A stretch of DNA of 64,000 bases, from NCBI RefSeq assembly GCF_000181495.1, contig NZ_ABCF01000005.1:38720-102719 (forward strand). The letters run 5' to 3'. The notes below the pieces were generated by a model, which was not told the DNA's origin, ran no database searches, and saw only the letters and a list, made by a program, of their open reading frames with translations. Numbering within the stretch: the stretch's first letter is position 1; the number at the start of each line of letters is the position of its first letter. Shown here piece by piece: positions 52,567 to 60,363 of the stretch. The stretch comes from Bacillus sp. SG-1. Its GTDB lineage: Bacteria; Bacillota; Bacilli; Bacillales; Bacillaceae_B. The translations under genes were made by a program, and so were the position numbers.

Positions 52567-53942
52567 TAAAAAACAATATGTCCGATAAGAACGATAATCG
52601 GCAAAGTGATTAGGGTTCTTTCCAAGAAAATGATGACCAGGTCTTTAAAGTCTACGGGGATTTTCGATCCAAGCAGCAATCCGCCGACTTCGGATAAATA
52701 AATTAACTGTGTGACGGAAAGACTGGCAATGACAAAGCGTGTCAGTTCACTTTCAATGCTGGAGCCGAAAATGGCCGGCAGGAACATGTCAGCGAAACCG
52801 ACAAGAATGCTTTTGGAAGCTTCAGCTGCTTCGGGTACTTGCAATAATTCAAGAATCGGGATGAACGGCGTTCCGATCCAGCCGAACACAGGCGTGTTTT
52901 CGGCGATGATCAGTGCAGCTGTACCGATGGCCATGACAATCGGAGCCACTCCGAGCCACATATCCAGTACATTCTTGAAGCCATCTTTGAAGAATTTTTT
53001 GAAACTGTTATTTTTGCGTGCTTGTATCAAAGCCTGTTCGAAGCCATAACCCAAACGTGAGTACCCTTGAGGAATCACATCCATCGTATCCTGACCTTCC
53101 TGGCCGTTGTAGTACGTATTTGGCTTCCGGGAAAGCGGCGGGATACGGGGCATGATCAGGGCTGCTACAATCCCTGACAGCACTACAGCTCCATAGAAAG
53201 GTAAAAAGTAATTCCCCAGACCGACTTCAGCTATGACCACAAGGCTGAATGTAATCGAAACAACAGAGAATGTCGTTCCAATAATGGCAGCTTCTTTCTT
53301 TGTATAGTAACCATCTTCATACTGCTTGTTTGTCAAAAGGACACCGATGGTTCCATCACCAAGCCAGGAAGCCAGAGCATCAATGGAGGAGCGTCCAGGC
53401 AACCCGAATAAAGGGCGCATTACTTTTGTCAGAAGTGCCCCCAAGAGCTCCAGCAAACCAAAGTTAAGCAGCAGAGGCAGAAACAGTCCGGCAAAAAGGA
53501 AAACAGAGAAAAGGATTGTCAATAATCCATCAACGCTTAACAGCAACCCTCCGGTAGCATCTGACCAGACCCATTCCGGTCCGATTTGAAACAGTGTCAT
53601 GACGGCAAAGATCCCGCCGAAAAGACGAATGATAAGCCATACCATATTTACAGCGAATAAATTATTTAAGAAGGCATTATTCATAATAAAGTCAGGTTTA
53701 AAAAATTTTGCTGTAAAAGAACCCAATACGGTCACGATGATTAAACCAGTCATAATAGAAGGAACGAATGCACCGATATTATCCTGGATAATCCCGGAAA
53801 GGACCGCTATTGGAATCGTCACTCCATCACCCTGCGGGATAGGAATCATAAATAAAAATATACCTAACAGCGACGGGAAAAGAAACAGAAGCACATTTCC
53901 CGCGCTAACATTACCTTTTACATTAGATTTTCCATTGTCCAT
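52566..53942 (-). CDS. YjiH-type membrane protein with nucleoside-recognition (Gate) domains
   Basis: 458 residues, about 10 membrane helices. FPSLLGIFLFMIPIPQGDGVTIPI at the N-terminus and the two Gate-like segments (LPGRSSIDALASWLGDGTIGVLLTNKQYEDGYYTKKEAAIIGT region, and ILVGFADMFLPAIFGSSIESELTRF) match the YjiH family. Related Gate proteins (SpmA/B, FeoB, nucleoside transporters) are membrane channels; the substrate here is unknown. ATG 53942 follows the GAGGTGAAG site. Convergent with tdh. Confidence 0.85.
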   Translation of the reverse strand: MDNGKSNVKGNVSAGNVLLFLFPSLLGIFLFMIPIPQGDGVTIPIAVLSGIIQDNIGAFVPSIMTGLIIVTVLGSFTAKFFKPDFIMNNAFLNNLFAVNMVWLIIRLFGGIFAVMTLFQIGPEWVWSDATGGLLLSVDGLLTILFSVFLFAGLFLPLLLNFGLLELLGALLTKVMRPLFGLPGRSSIDALASWLGDGTIGVLLTNKQYEDGYYTKKEAAIIGTTFSVVSITFSLVVIAEVGLGNYFLPFYGAVVLSGIVAALIMPRIPPLSRKPNTYYNGQEGQDTMDVIPQGYSRLGYGFEQALIQARKNNSFKKFFKDGFKNVLDMWLGVAPIVMAIGTAALIIAENTPVFGWIGTPFIPILELLQVPEAAEASKSILVGFADMFLPAIFGSSIESELTRFVIASLSVTQLIYLSEVGGLLLGSKIPVDFKDLVIIFLERTLITLPIIVLIGHIVF

Positions 53943-54286
53943 AAAACTTCACCTCAACGACGTAATATAATACATGATAATTCATATTTATTCAACTATC
54001 TAGAAATACTTAAAACTATGAAGCTACCAAGCTGCCAAGCAAACTTCCTCCCTTCCCATTCCCCTATCTTCTATTATAGAAACAAAAGCACTTATATTCA
54101 AAATTTTATAATAAATCAAACAGATTTTATAGAGATTTAAGTCTTACTTCTCGGGCGCCAAGCAGCAGCCTCGATACTTTTTTGGAAATAAACTTCAAAA
54201 AAAATAGGAAAATAGGTTTATAGGTGAGACGAAAGGGGTATATTGCCTACCATATAAAAAAGTATTGAATTAGTAGGTGGGTCTGT
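53943..54286. other. Intergenic region between the YjiH-like gene and sda
   Basis: Low-GC DNA (about 340 nt). No ORF with a ribosome binding site, no recognised RNA motif. The sda promoter and any DnaA boxes should be here, but I do not see a clear TTATCCACA box. Confidence 0.4.
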
Positions 54287-54421
54287 ATGAATTCTCTTTT
54301 TAAACTTTCGGATAAACAAATACTGGAAATTTATGAGCGATCAGTTGAACAGAATGTTGTAGAAGATTTTATAGAGATGGTAAAGCAGGAATTGAACAGA
54401 CGCGGTCTGTTATCAGCATAG
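54287..54421 (+). CDS. sda: Sda, inhibitor of sporulation histidine kinases
   Basis: 44 residues, close to the 46-52 of B. subtilis Sda, a helical hairpin. KLSDKQILEIYERSVEQNVVE and FIEMVKQELNRRGL match the two-helix pattern. Sda binds the dimerisation domain of KinA/KinB and blocks phosphorelay when DNA replication is disturbed. GTAGGTGGG precedes ATG 54287. It is short and single. A KinB-like kinase lies at 1080 in the same window, a plausible target. Confidence 0.88.
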   Translation: MNSLFKLSDKQILEIYERSVEQNVVEDFIEMVKQELNRRGLLSA

Positions 54422-54452
54422 GAAGCTGCCTTAATGGGGCTTCTTTTTTATT
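54422..54452 (+). terminator. Terminator after sda
   Basis: GAAGC and GCTTC arms with CC/GG inside, followed by TTTTTT. Confidence 0.65.
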
Positions 54453-54589
54453 TGAAGCTCTGTTAAATCTTAATGTTGTTTTTTTGCTACAATGTTTGAA
54501 ACAGATGGCAACAACTACTGGAAGGCCGCCGCCTGCTGGTAGAAGCGTGTGCTGGGTGAAAATCAACAGCCGTGGTCAACTACTCCCTG

Positions 54590-54690
54590 TTATTCGTTCA
54601 AGTCATCACGATTCTTATAAGAACTCAAGGTTTAAGGGAATATAGAAACAACGGTTGATTGGAGCGGAAATCAGGCAACTCCTAATATAA
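54590..54690. repeat. Worn Bacillaceae intergenic element (TTGATTGGAG family), second fragment
   Basis: CGGTTGATTGGAGCGGAAATC at about 54653 with GGCAACTCC. Related to 33470-33720 and 57958-58040. Confidence 0.5.
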
Positions 54691-54794
54691 AATAAAATTC
54701 TTTGCGATTATTAGTTAAGTAAAGCGAGCAAGGGTAAAATAACCGTGAGTGTATCTTTACAAAAAATTAGTATTTGGGTGTTAAAATGCCCTTA

Positions 54795-54813
54795 GACAGG
54801 AACAGTTCCTGTC
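54795..54813. promoter_or_regulatory. Perfect palindrome upstream of the Cof-type HAD gene
   Basis: GACAGGAAC A GTTCCTGTC, about 47 nt before the start codon. It is flanked by CCCTTA and CTAAGG and by GGGTGTT and AATACCC, so the leader could form a larger stem. Possible operator or RNA element; no family recognised. Confidence 0.45.
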
Positions 54814-54859
54814 ATGCAACTAAGGAGTAAATACCCTTTTAGAAAGAAGGTAATGTCGA

Positions 54860-55735
54860 ATGATTTCAATTATTGCAAGTGACATGGACGGGACGCTTTT
54901 GAACGGCAAGCAGGAAATAAGCGAAGCAAACCGTAAGGCTATTCTGGAGGCTCAGGAAAAAGGAGTCCAGGTGGTCGTTGCGACAGGGAGATCTTATGAA
55001 GAAGCAAAATATGTTCTAAAAGAAGCGGGAATTTCATGCCCGATTATCTGTGTGAATGGAGCCGAAGTCCGCAATGAGGAAGGGCAAGTGGTGAAAACGA
55101 ATGCGATTGAAGAAGAGAAGGCCCTTGAAGTCATGCGGATTTTGAAGGATCTTGGTATTTATTATGAATTATACACAAACCAAGGTGTATATACGGAGGA
55201 TTTTGAGAGAGGCATCCAATCCATCATTGATATTTTCAAGACGGCCAATCCGGAGACGTCCGAGCAGGCCATCAGGGACTCAGCACAGGAGCGTTTTGAG
55301 AAAGGCCATATCAAGGTTGTCGAGGATTACAGCGAGGCCTTTTCAAACGGTAATGTTGTATATAAATTTCTGGTCTTTTCGTTTGACGATCATCTTTTAA
55401 AAAAGGCAAAAGACCAACTTGAAAATGCGGGCGGTCTCGCCATTAGTGCTTCAGGCCGTGAAAACCTGGAAGTGACGAGTGAAGATGCCCAAAAAGGCAT
55501 TGCCTTAAAGAACCTTATTGAAGAAAAAGGTCTTAACGCTGAAGATGCCTTGGCAGTAGGCGATAATCTTAACGACCTTTCAATGATGAAAGTAGTCGGA
55601 AGACCGGTGGCTATGGAAAATGCAGCAGAAGAAATCCTGGCATTTTGCGGATACAAGACATCAAGCAATGAAGAAGATGGTGTCGCCAAAGCAATATACG
55701 AAGCCTTAGAGGAGAAGTCTGCAGCAGTTGATTAA
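54860..55735 (+). CDS. Cof-type HAD-IIB family phosphatase
   Basis: 291 residues. ASDMDGTLLN is motif I with both aspartates, VVATGRS motif II, and AVGDNLNDLSMM motif IV. QKGIALKNLIEEKGL between motifs III and IV is characteristic of Cof/YitU-like phosphatases that act on sugar phosphates, FMN or PLP; substrate not assignable. AGAAGGTAATG precedes ATG 54860. A palindromic leader lies upstream. Monocistronic with terminator. Confidence 0.9.
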   Translation: MISIIASDMDGTLLNGKQEISEANRKAILEAQEKGVQVVVATGRSYEEAKYVLKEAGISCPIICVNGAEVRNEEGQVVKTNAIEEEKALEVMRILKDLGIYYELYTNQGVYTEDFERGIQSIIDIFKTANPETSEQAIRDSAQERFEKGHIKVVEDYSEAFSNGNVVYKFLVFSFDDHLLKKAKDQLENAGGLAISASGRENLEVTSEDAQKGIALKNLIEEKGLNAEDALAVGDNLNDLSMMKVVGRPVAMENAAEEILAFCGYKTSSNEEDGVAKAIYEALEEKSAAVD

Positions 55736-55770
55736 ACTCGTTTTAACGGGTACATAATGGATATGACAAG

Positions 55771-55813
55771 CACCTCCTGAGATTGGACTAAACATAGGAG
55801 GTGTTTTCTTTTG
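55771..55813 (+). terminator. Terminator after the Cof-type HAD gene
   Basis: CACCTCCT (55771-55778) with AGGAGGTG (55796-55803), then TTTTCTTTT. Confidence 0.8.
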
Positions 55814-55924
55814 ATTTTCTTAAGCATAGCAGATGTTAGCAAATTGTGTTTATACTTAGCCTTCTTCAGGTCTCGATATATCTAATGGGCAAACACTTAT
55901 TAAAGTATAGGAAGGGGTATTCCC

Positions 55925-57025
55925 GTGAAAAAACAGTTCAAAACGATGACAATCTTATGTCTCTTGCTGCTCGCTGCTTGTTCTGATACACCTTCAGAAT
56001 CTGCGCACCCTCCTGAAAGCCAGGAAACGGGAGGCAGCAGAAATCCTGATGTTGAAGTGTTAGCCGATCGTTTGGAAGTGCCGTGGTCGATTAATAAGAA
56101 AGGAAATGCCTTTTATATCAATGAGCGGACAGGAGGTATTGTAAAGGTATCCGACGGGAAAATCACGCGGATGAAGGTGAACTTGAAAGAACCTTTGGCG
56201 CAAGTTCCTGAGGCGGGTTTCCTTGGCTTCGTTCTGCACCCTGATTTTCCTGAGACACCTTCTGCATATGCCTACTATACATATCAAAATAGCAGCAGCC
56301 CTCATAACCGGTTAATGGTATTGAACCTTGACGGTGATGTGTGGGAAGAGAAAAATGTTTTGCTGGATGATATTCCGAGCGGGCAATATCATCATGGCGG
56401 CCGTCTGGAGATTGGGCAGGACAACAAGCTTTATATTACGACCGGTGATGCCACTGAGCAGGAAATCGCACAAGATCTAAACTCATTGGGCGGTAAAATT
56501 CTCCGAATGAACCTTGATGGCTCACTTCCTGTTGATAACCCGTTTGAAAATTCTTTTGTTTACAGTTATGGCCACCGTAATCCGCAAGGGCTTGCCTGGA
56601 ATGAGGGCGGCGAAATCTACAGTACCGAGCACGGTCCCTCCGGCTTGGATGAAATAAATAGGATTAGTGCAGGAAATAATTACGGCTGGCCGCTGATAAC
56701 AGGAGATGAAAAACGTGAAGGAATGCAGCCCCCGGTTGTCCATTCGGGAGATACGACGTGGGCGCCATCTGGAGCTGATTTTCATAAAAATTACCTATAC
56801 TTTGCGGCGCTTAGAGGTCAAGGGGTAAAACGGTTTTCTTTAGACACAGGAAAGGTCGAGGAAGTCCTTTCAGGGTATGGCAGGATAAGGGACGTCCATA
56901 TTGACGGCGAAACGCTATACTTTGTCAGCAATAATACAGATGGGCGGGGAAATCCTGCTGAGGATGATGATAAGCTTTACAAGGTCTCGCTTACAGAATT
57001 GAACAGCGGACGAAGTGAGGAATAG
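55925..57025 (+). CDS. PQQ-type sugar (glucose/sorbosone) dehydrogenase-like lipoprotein
   Basis: 366 residues. MKKQFKTMTILCLLLLAACS is a lipoprotein signal (lipobox LAAC). The beta-propeller domain shows LEVPWSINKKGNAFYINERTG, GFLGFVLHPDFPE, YHHGGRLEIGQDNKLYITTGDA (catalytic His), YGHRNPQGLAW and EHGPSGLDEINRI. The family binds PQQ and oxidises aldoses at the outer face of the membrane; Bacillus homologues are soluble-GDH-like proteins of uncertain substrate and cofactor status. GTG 55925 with GGAAGGGG upstream. Convergent with the SRPBCC gene. Confidence 0.88.
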   Translation: MKKQFKTMTILCLLLLAACSDTPSESAHPPESQETGGSRNPDVEVLADRLEVPWSINKKGNAFYINERTGGIVKVSDGKITRMKVNLKEPLAQVPEAGFLGFVLHPDFPETPSAYAYYTYQNSSSPHNRLMVLNLDGDVWEEKNVLLDDIPSGQYHHGGRLEIGQDNKLYITTGDATEQEIAQDLNSLGGKILRMNLDGSLPVDNPFENSFVYSYGHRNPQGLAWNEGGEIYSTEHGPSGLDEINRISAGNNYGWPLITGDEKREGMQPPVVHSGDTTWAPSGADFHKNYLYFAALRGQGVKRFSLDTGKVEEVLSGYGRIRDVHIDGETLYFVSNNTDGRGNPAEDDDKLYKVSLTELNSGRSEE

Positions 57026-57061
57026 CGAGTTTGTTTTGTGAAAAATTCCCTGGGGATGAGG

Positions 57062-57097
57062 CTGCCGAATGAGATAAGGTTCATTCGGCAGTTTCCT
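57062..57097. terminator. Hairpin between the sugar dehydrogenase and the SRPBCC gene
   Basis: CTGCCGAATGA (57062-57072) with TCATTCGGCAG (57081-57091), followed by TTTCCTGTTT. It overlaps the stop codon of the minus-strand gene. Confidence 0.8.
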
Positions 57098-57545
57098 GTT
57101 TCACGGCTTCTTTCTTTACTAACTCAAGGAAATCCTCGACGACTTTCTTGTTATTCTTTTCTCCTCCAAGTTTCAACATGGCACGTCCAACAAAATTTTT
57201 GCCCTTGTTATGCCCCTCATAAATAAATCTGGTATGCCTTTCATCTACTTTTTCAAAAGTGAAGGAGAGATCAATTTCAAAAGCTTTAGCCAGGACAAAT
57301 CCTATGCGTTTATATTTTCTGGTGTCGGTGTTTTCATACCCAAGGGTTTCGACAATATAGGTTTCAATCCTTTTTCCTTCTTGGTATTTTTGCTGATACT
57401 TTGACCCTGTTACTTCCTCTGTCAGGTGGACAGGTTTGTTTTCAATCACCTTTGGCATGATTCTGGGCATATTTTCTTCCAGGAATAAATTCCACACCTT
57501 TTCGATATTTGCAGAAATGATTGCTTCTTCTTTCCATTGAATCAT
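57081..57545 (-). CDS. SRPBCC-superfamily protein
   Basis: 154 residues of START/polyketide-cyclase fold. It begins with EAIISANIEKVWNLFLE, the usual helix-grip opening, and has beta-strand segments such as KYQQKYQEGKRIETYIVETLG and HTRFIYEGHNKGKNF, with a final helix. Such proteins bind hydrophobic ligands. It overlaps the MerR gene by 4 nt, so the regulator and this protein are coupled and may respond to the same ligand. Confidence 0.78.
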   Translation of the reverse strand: MIQWKEEAIISANIEKVWNLFLEENMPRIMPKVIENKPVHLTEEVTGSKYQQKYQEGKRIETYIVETLGYENTDTRKYKRIGFVLAKAFEIDLSFTFEKVDERHTRFIYEGHNKGKNFVGRAMLKLGGEKNNKKVVEDFLELVKKEAVKQETAE

Positions 57546-57886
57546 TCTATGTCCTCCCTTCCGGACTCTATAAATTCGTCGATATCGCTTAGTTTTTGCT
57601 GTAACTCTTTTATTTGCTTTACAATATTTTGTCTTTTTTGCAGCAGGAGTGTCTTCAGGTTGAAAAAAGATTCATCGTTCATCACACCTTGCATTTCCTG
57701 AATCGTCAATCCAAAGTTCCTCAGTTTGCTGAGCAGTACGGCCAGGAAATAAGACCCGTCATCATAATAGCGATAGTTATTGGTCGGATCGATATAAGCA
57801 GGTTCAAGCAATCCTATTTCAGCATAATATCGCAAGGTTTCTTTACTTAGCCCTGTAAGCTCGGAAAATTCACTAATCTTATACAT
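57542..57886 (-). CDS. MerR-family transcriptional regulator
   Basis: 114 residues. The N-terminal winged helix-turn-helix MYKISEFSELTGLSKETLRYYAEIGLLEP is standard MerR, followed by YRYYDDGSYFLAVLLSKLRNFGLTIQEMQ and a C-terminal coiled coil (LQKRQNIVKQIKELQQKLSDID). No long C-terminal effector domain, so the ligand site may be small or the effector may be the SRPBCC partner. Its own promoter region shows a MerR-type arrangement (57907-57938). GGAGGGGAG precedes ATG 57886. Confidence 0.9.
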   Translation of the reverse strand: MYKISEFSELTGLSKETLRYYAEIGLLEPAYIDPTNNYRYYDDGSYFLAVLLSKLRNFGLTIQEMQGVMNDESFFNLKTLLLQKRQNIVKQIKELQQKLSDIDEFIESGREDIE

Positions 57887-57906
57887 ATCTCCCCTCCGTC
57901 ATTTTT

Positions 57907-57938
57907 ATCATAAACTATGGGGTGCACCACATGGTCAA
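57907..57938 (-). promoter_or_regulatory. MerR-type promoter with dyad in a 20-bp spacer
   Basis: Minus strand: -35 TTGACC (57938-57933) and -10 TATGAT (57912-57907) are 20 nt apart instead of 17. The spacer holds ATGTGGTGCACCCCAT (57932-57917), a 16-bp dyad with one mismatch. Overlong spacers with a central dyad are the rule for MerR-activated promoters. Confidence 0.7.
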
Positions 57939-57957
57939 ATGATTTTAAAATTTTCTT

Positions 57958-58040
57958 TCGGCTTTGTTAGTTGATGGTGATGTTACTATTTTGTTCGATT
58001 GGAGCCGAGTCGCACGCCTGAAGAGGAAATCAATGGTTGC
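57958..58040. repeat. Worn Bacillaceae intergenic element (TTGATTGGAG family), third fragment
   Basis: GGCTTTGTTAGTTGATGG and TTCGATTGGAG with GGAAATCAATGG, similar to the copies near 33478 and 54650. Confidence 0.5.
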
Positions 58041-58177
58041 ACATACTACATAATCCTCGCATTCAACAGGTCATATATTCTGAGCAGCCTCATAATATAG
58101 AGAAGTATAAGCCAAAAACCGCCTCGAACAAAGAAAGGGCTTACATAAAATTAATTTAAAAATTTGAAATAAATGTA

Positions 58178-58206
58178 TTGACACTTTTGAAATGCCGTTG
58201 TAAAGT
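58178..58206 (+). promoter_or_regulatory. SigA promoter of the S-box leader
   Basis: TTGACA (58178-58183), 17-nt spacer, TAAAGT (58201-58206). Transcription would start near 58213, ~30 nt before the first SAM riboswitch. Confidence 0.75.
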
Positions 58207-58244
58207 GTAAATCAAGTTAAAAAACAGAATAAATTTCCATACTT

Positions 58245-58400
58245 CTTATCAAGAGAGGCAGAGGGACTGGCCCTATGAAGCCTCGGCAGCGGACTATTTA
58301 TAGTACCGTGCCAAATCCAGCAAGCAACGCTTGAGAGATGAGAAGAGGACGGATTACATAATCATGCCCTCTTCGTTTTCAAGAAGAGGGTTTTTTATTT
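58245..58400 (+). ncRNA. SAM-I (S-box) riboswitch 1 with terminator
   Basis: CTTATCAAGAGAGGCAGAGG, then GACTGGCCC, GAAGCCTCGGCAGC, GTGCCAAATCCAGCAAGC and GAGAGATGAG form the S-box aptamer (58245-58344). The terminator is CCCTCTTC (58367-58374) with GAAGAGGG (58383-58390) and T6. GAAGAGG (58342-58348) can pair with CCTCTTC (58368-58374) as antiterminator. SAM binding should cause termination. Confidence 0.96.
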
Positions 58401-58487
58401 TGTTTTCATAAAAAAGGGCAAAAAGGAGGAATAGTTGTAGCTTCTTGGCAGTAAATCTGAGTAAACCAATATAAAAAATAAGTGATT

Positions 58488-58648
58488 CTTATCGAGAGAG
58501 GCAGAGGGACTGGCCCTGTGAAGCCTCGGCAGCGGACTATTTATAGTACCGTGCCAAATCCAGCAAGCATGTCTTGGGAGATAAGAAGAGTCCTTTTTGC
58601 CTGCGTGTAAAAACCTCTTCCAACTCCTGGGAGAGGTTTTTAATTTTG
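58488..58648 (+). ncRNA. SAM-I (S-box) riboswitch 2 with terminator
   Basis: A second complete aptamer (58488-58586) almost identical to the first over ~75 nt, ending GGGAGATAAGAAGAG. The terminator is AACCTCTTC with GGGAGAGGTT (about 58612-58637) and TTTAATTTT. AAGAGGGTTT-type sequence of switch 1 and ACCTCTTC of switch 2 are close relatives. It lies directly in front of metN. Confidence 0.96.
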
Positions 58649-58676
58649 TAGTACATCTAAAGAAAGGAGCCGCAAA

Positions 58677-59708
58677 ATGATTGAATTTAAAGGATTGACA
58701 AAAGTTTATGAGAGCGGTGATCAGCCTGTCCGAGCATTGGACGGCATAGATTTGAAGATAAATGAAGGGGAAATATTCGGGGTCATCGGCTTCAGCGGTG
58801 CAGGGAAAAGTTCTTTGATCCGCTGTGTCAACTGGCTGGAAAAGCCGACATCCGGAAGTGTAATTGTCGATGGGAAGGACCTTACCCGACTGACTCCAAA
58901 AGAGATCAGGGAAGTCAAACGAAACATCGGGATGATTTTCCAACACTTCAACCTATTAAACTCCAAGACAGTGTTTGCCAATGTAGCGATGCCCCTGAAG
59001 CTCGCAAAAGTTCCAAAGGATGCGATCAAGGAACGGGTAACAGAACTACTTGAGTTTGTTGGATTGGGAGATAAAGCGGACTATTATCCAGACCAGCTCT
59101 CGGGCGGACAAAAACAAAGGGTCGGGATTGCAAGGGCGCTGGCTACAAGGCCGTCCATGCTGCTTTGCGATGAAGCTACTTCCGCTCTGGATCCGCAGAC
59201 CACTAACTCTATACTGCAGCTTCTTCGGAAAGTCAACAAGGAATACAACATAACCGTATTGATTATCACCCATGAAATGACAGTCATCAGGGAGATTTGT
59301 GACAGGGTGGCGGTGATTGAAGCAGGAAAAATTATCGAAGAAGGTTCGGTTTTCAATGTCTTTTCAACGCCAAAAACCAACACAGCAAGGAACTTTGTCA
59401 GCACGGTGATGAACGATGCCCTGCCGGAATCGATCAAGGAAATCGTCAGGAAAAATGCAGGACTGCAAAAAATCTTCAGAATCAATTTCGTCGGGGAATC
59501 TGCGGGACAGCCGCTTCTTTCGAAAATTGCCAAGAAGTTCGATATTGATACAAATGTGTTGTTCGGCAATATCACAGAATTACAAGGAGTGCCGTTTGGC
59601 AACCTTATTGTCGAATTCATCGGCAGTGAAAGTGAAATTAACCGGGCGCTAATGTACATCAATCAAGAGAAAGTCGGAATCAAGGAGGTCGAAGCAAATG
59701 CTAGTTGA
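58677..59708 (+). CDS. metN: Methionine ABC transporter ATP-binding protein MetN
   Basis: 343 residues. Walker A GFSGAGKSS near residue 38, signature LSGGQKQR near 138, Walker B LLCDEATSALD and the His switch ITHEM form the ATPase. A C-terminal ~95-residue NIL domain, which binds methionine and inhibits transport in E. coli MetN, is present from about residue 255. With MetP and MetQ it imports D- and L-methionine. AAGGAG lies before ATG 58677. Regulation is by two SAM riboswitches. Confidence 0.97.
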   Translation: MIEFKGLTKVYESGDQPVRALDGIDLKINEGEIFGVIGFSGAGKSSLIRCVNWLEKPTSGSVIVDGKDLTRLTPKEIREVKRNIGMIFQHFNLLNSKTVFANVAMPLKLAKVPKDAIKERVTELLEFVGLGDKADYYPDQLSGGQKQRVGIARALATRPSMLLCDEATSALDPQTTNSILQLLRKVNKEYNITVLIITHEMTVIREICDRVAVIEAGKIIEEGSVFNVFSTPKTNTARNFVSTVMNDALPESIKEIVRKNAGLQKIFRINFVGESAGQPLLSKIAKKFDIDTNVLFGNITELQGVPFGNLIVEFIGSESEINRALMYINQEKVGIKEVEANAS

Positions 59709-60348
59709 TCAGGCGCAAATAATCGAAGCGCTCATTGAAACAATCCAAATGGTCGCCTTTTCGCTGTTATTCTCAGCCCTTCTCGGCTTGCCGCTGGGAA
59801 TTCTGCTGGTTGTAACAAGGAAAGGCCATCTGCTGGAAAACCTGCCGGTGTTTAACGTCTTGAACGGAATCATCAATGTGTTCAGGTCCATTCCATTCAT
59901 CATTCTAATGGTCGCCATCATTCCGGTAACGAGACTCATCGTCGGGACTTCGATCGGCACGGCGGCAGCAGTCGTCCCGTTAGTATTCTATGCGGGTCCA
60001 TATATTGCCAGATTGATAGAGAACTCTCTGCTGGAAGTCGAACCGGGGGTCATTGAGGCAGCGGAGTCCATGGGGGCTACCCCATGGCAGATCATCATTA
60101 AATTTTTGATCCCGGAAGCCCTCAGTTCATTGGTTCTCGCCTTCACGATTGCAACCGTCGGGCTAGTAGGTGCATCTGCAATGGCCGGAGCAGTCGGCGG
60201 CGGCGGGCTTGGAGACCTTGCGATTACATACGGCTACCAGCGTTTTGACACAACCGTCATGCTGATTACCGTCGGGATACTGGTCATTATGGTCCAGGGG
60301 CTTCAAACACTTGGAAACATTTCATCTAAAAAAATCAGAAGAAGATAA
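59698..60348 (+). CDS. metP: Methionine ABC transporter permease MetP (MetI)
   Basis: 216 residues, five membrane helices, normal size. EAA loop EVEPGVIEAAESMGATPWQIIIKFLIPEALSSLV region carries the conserved A-x-x-x-G motif that docks to MetN, and the GAVGGGGLGDLAI motif is typical. It overlaps metN by 11 nt, indicating translational coupling. Confidence 0.96.
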   Translation: MLVDQAQIIEALIETIQMVAFSLLFSALLGLPLGILLVVTRKGHLLENLPVFNVLNGIINVFRSIPFIILMVAIIPVTRLIVGTSIGTAAAVVPLVFYAGPYIARLIENSLLEVEPGVIEAAESMGATPWQIIIKFLIPEALSSLVLAFTIATVGLVGASAMAGAVGGGGLGDLAITYGYQRFDTTVMLITVGILVIMVQGLQTLGNISSKKIRRR

Positions 60349-60363
60349 CAGGAGGAATCATCT

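Noticed and set aside
58401..58487. Short gene between the two SAM riboswitches
   Set aside because: A good ribosome binding site is followed by TTG and an immediate TAG. No frame of useful length exists; at most it is the remnant of a lost gene.
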